From the NCBI GenBank assembly GCA_900547965.1, contig URJE01000009.1, positions 1-31,810 on the forward strand: a stretch of DNA of 31,810 nt, read 5' to 3'. Positions 31,293 to 31,810 of the stretch are shown piece by piece; position 1 is the first letter of the stretch; every line of letters starts with the position of its first letter. The notes beneath the pieces are model-generated. The model was not told the DNA's origin. It saw only the letters and a list, made by a program, of their open reading frames with translations, and ran no database searches. A program made the position numbers and the translations under genes. The stretch is from an uncultured Eggerthella sp. GTDB lineage: Bacteria > Actinomycetota > Coriobacteriia > Coriobacteriales > Eggerthellaceae.

Positions 31293-31810
31293 TTATTGCT
31301 CGTGGCTGAAATGTTTGTAGCATTCATCGGACACCACAAAACGCACTGATCCGGGAAGTGACCGAGCGATGATAGGTGTTGTGACCTCGGTGGGCTCGCC
31401 GTCATACTCGATCCGCATTGCAGGTTCTGCGTCGATGCGGATTTCGCTGCCGCGGTAAATCTCAAGACCGCCAACCTTTTTAGCGAGTGAGCCTGTGTGG
31501 TCGAACACCTTGGCCATAAGCGTAGGTATAAGCTGTATAGCGTTTTCCGTTTTCAGTACAACCACATCGAGTTTTCCGTCGCGTGGAAGGTTTTCGTCTG
31601 CTACCTGAAGGTCGAACTGTATCTTCGAGAAATTCGCCAACACAACACCGATGCCCGACACTTCCACGGTTTCGCCGTCGATGGTGAGGGTGAAGGTGGA
31701 AACTTGTGGTTTAGGGTTGGAGAAGGCGGCTTCGAAATACGCCATATCACCCAAAAGGTGCTTATTGCCAGTGGCGTTGCGCATGATCAACTCGTCGTAG
31801 CCGCAACCTG
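31293..31810 (-). CDS. Diacylglycerol/lipid kinase family protein (YegS/DagK type), 5' end cut by window
   Basis: Only the C-terminal 172 codons are visible. The frame is open through the window edge (GCGYDELIMRNATGNKHLLG upstream of the first in-frame start codon at 31790), so the true start lies outside. The segment with LGDMAYFEAAFSNP, the VVLANFSKIQFDLQVADENLP stretch, GKLDVVVLK and the closing RIEYDGEP matches the C-terminal beta-domain of DagK/YegS lipid kinases. The ATP-binding N-terminal domain (GGDGT motif) is not in the window. Confidence 0.85.
   Translation of the reverse strand, partial: GCGYDELIMRNATGNKHLLGDMAYFEAAFSNPKPQVSTFTLTIDGETVEVSGIGVVLANFSKIQFDLQVADENLPRDGKLDVVVLKTENAIQLIPTLMAKVFDHTGSLAKKVGGLEIYRGSEIRIDAEPAMRIEYDGEPTEVTTPIIARSLPGSVRFVVSDECYKHFSHEQ

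Noticed and set aside
1..31810. CRISPR arrays, phage genes, transposases, toxin-antitoxin or retron systems
   Set aside because: No regularly spaced repeats, integrase, transposase, reverse transcriptase or small overlapping toxin/antitoxin pair was seen.

Overview
The window is bacterial chromosomal DNA of moderate GC content. Gene order is compact, Shine-Dalgarno sites are strong, and the tRNA genes carry encoded CCA ends. The gene set is a membrane-bound selenocysteine formate dehydrogenase with dedicated molybdenum cofactor genes, a selenocysteine-containing SelD, FmdE- and TerC-family proteins and PEP carboxylase. This suggests an anaerobic actinobacterium of the Coriobacteriia (Eggerthellaceae-like). 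The taxonomic guess is inference from gene content and protein style, not proven by a marker gene.

Left part, 1-10.6 kb: a 3'-truncated selD (minus strand) is divergent from fdhA-fdhB-fdhC, the catalytic, iron-sulfur and cytochrome b subunits of a Tat-exported formate dehydrogenase. fdhA is one gene interrupted by an in-frame UGA (Sec204) followed by a textbook bacterial SECIS hairpin. Next come fdhE, a SAM-dependent methyltransferase, an FmdE-family zinc protein, moeA and a mogA/moaB-type gene.

Middle part, 10.6-19.7 kb: on the minus strand modA-modB-modC-moaA-moaC make up molybdate uptake and early cofactor synthesis. A terminator-like attenuator follows modA, and an elaborate inverted-repeat element lies between moaA and moaC. 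A short ModE-like regulator diverges from modA, and a MobB-MobA fusion gene faces it. A MOSC-domain gene overlapping a NifS-like cysteine desulfurase follows; a strongly structured element lies in front of this pair. Together these genes take up molybdate, build and mature the (probably bis-MGD) cofactor, and supply sulfur and selenium for formate dehydrogenase. MoaD, MoaE, FdhD and SelA/SelB/selC are not in the window.

Right part, 19.7-31.8 kb: a more ordinary chromosomal stretch. It holds a CDF cation exporter, tRNA-Val(GAC), a LysR regulator, the relic of a second (Cys-type) formate dehydrogenase ending in a very long hairpin, a MATE transporter, a DMT/EamA transporter, PEP carboxylase (its 3' end tandemly duplicated), a cupin, a Nudix protein, tRNA-Gly(GCC), an unknown single-span membrane protein, a TerC-family protein behind a probable yybP-ykoY manganese riboswitch, and a lipid-kinase-like gene cut by the window end.

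The observations most worth following are the riboswitch/terminator switch in front of terC, the unclassified structured leader at 17874-17945, a CCGTTTA-type motif shared by non-coding regions of molybdenum genes, the formate dehydrogenase relic, and a ModB permease with a large secreted N-terminal domain.
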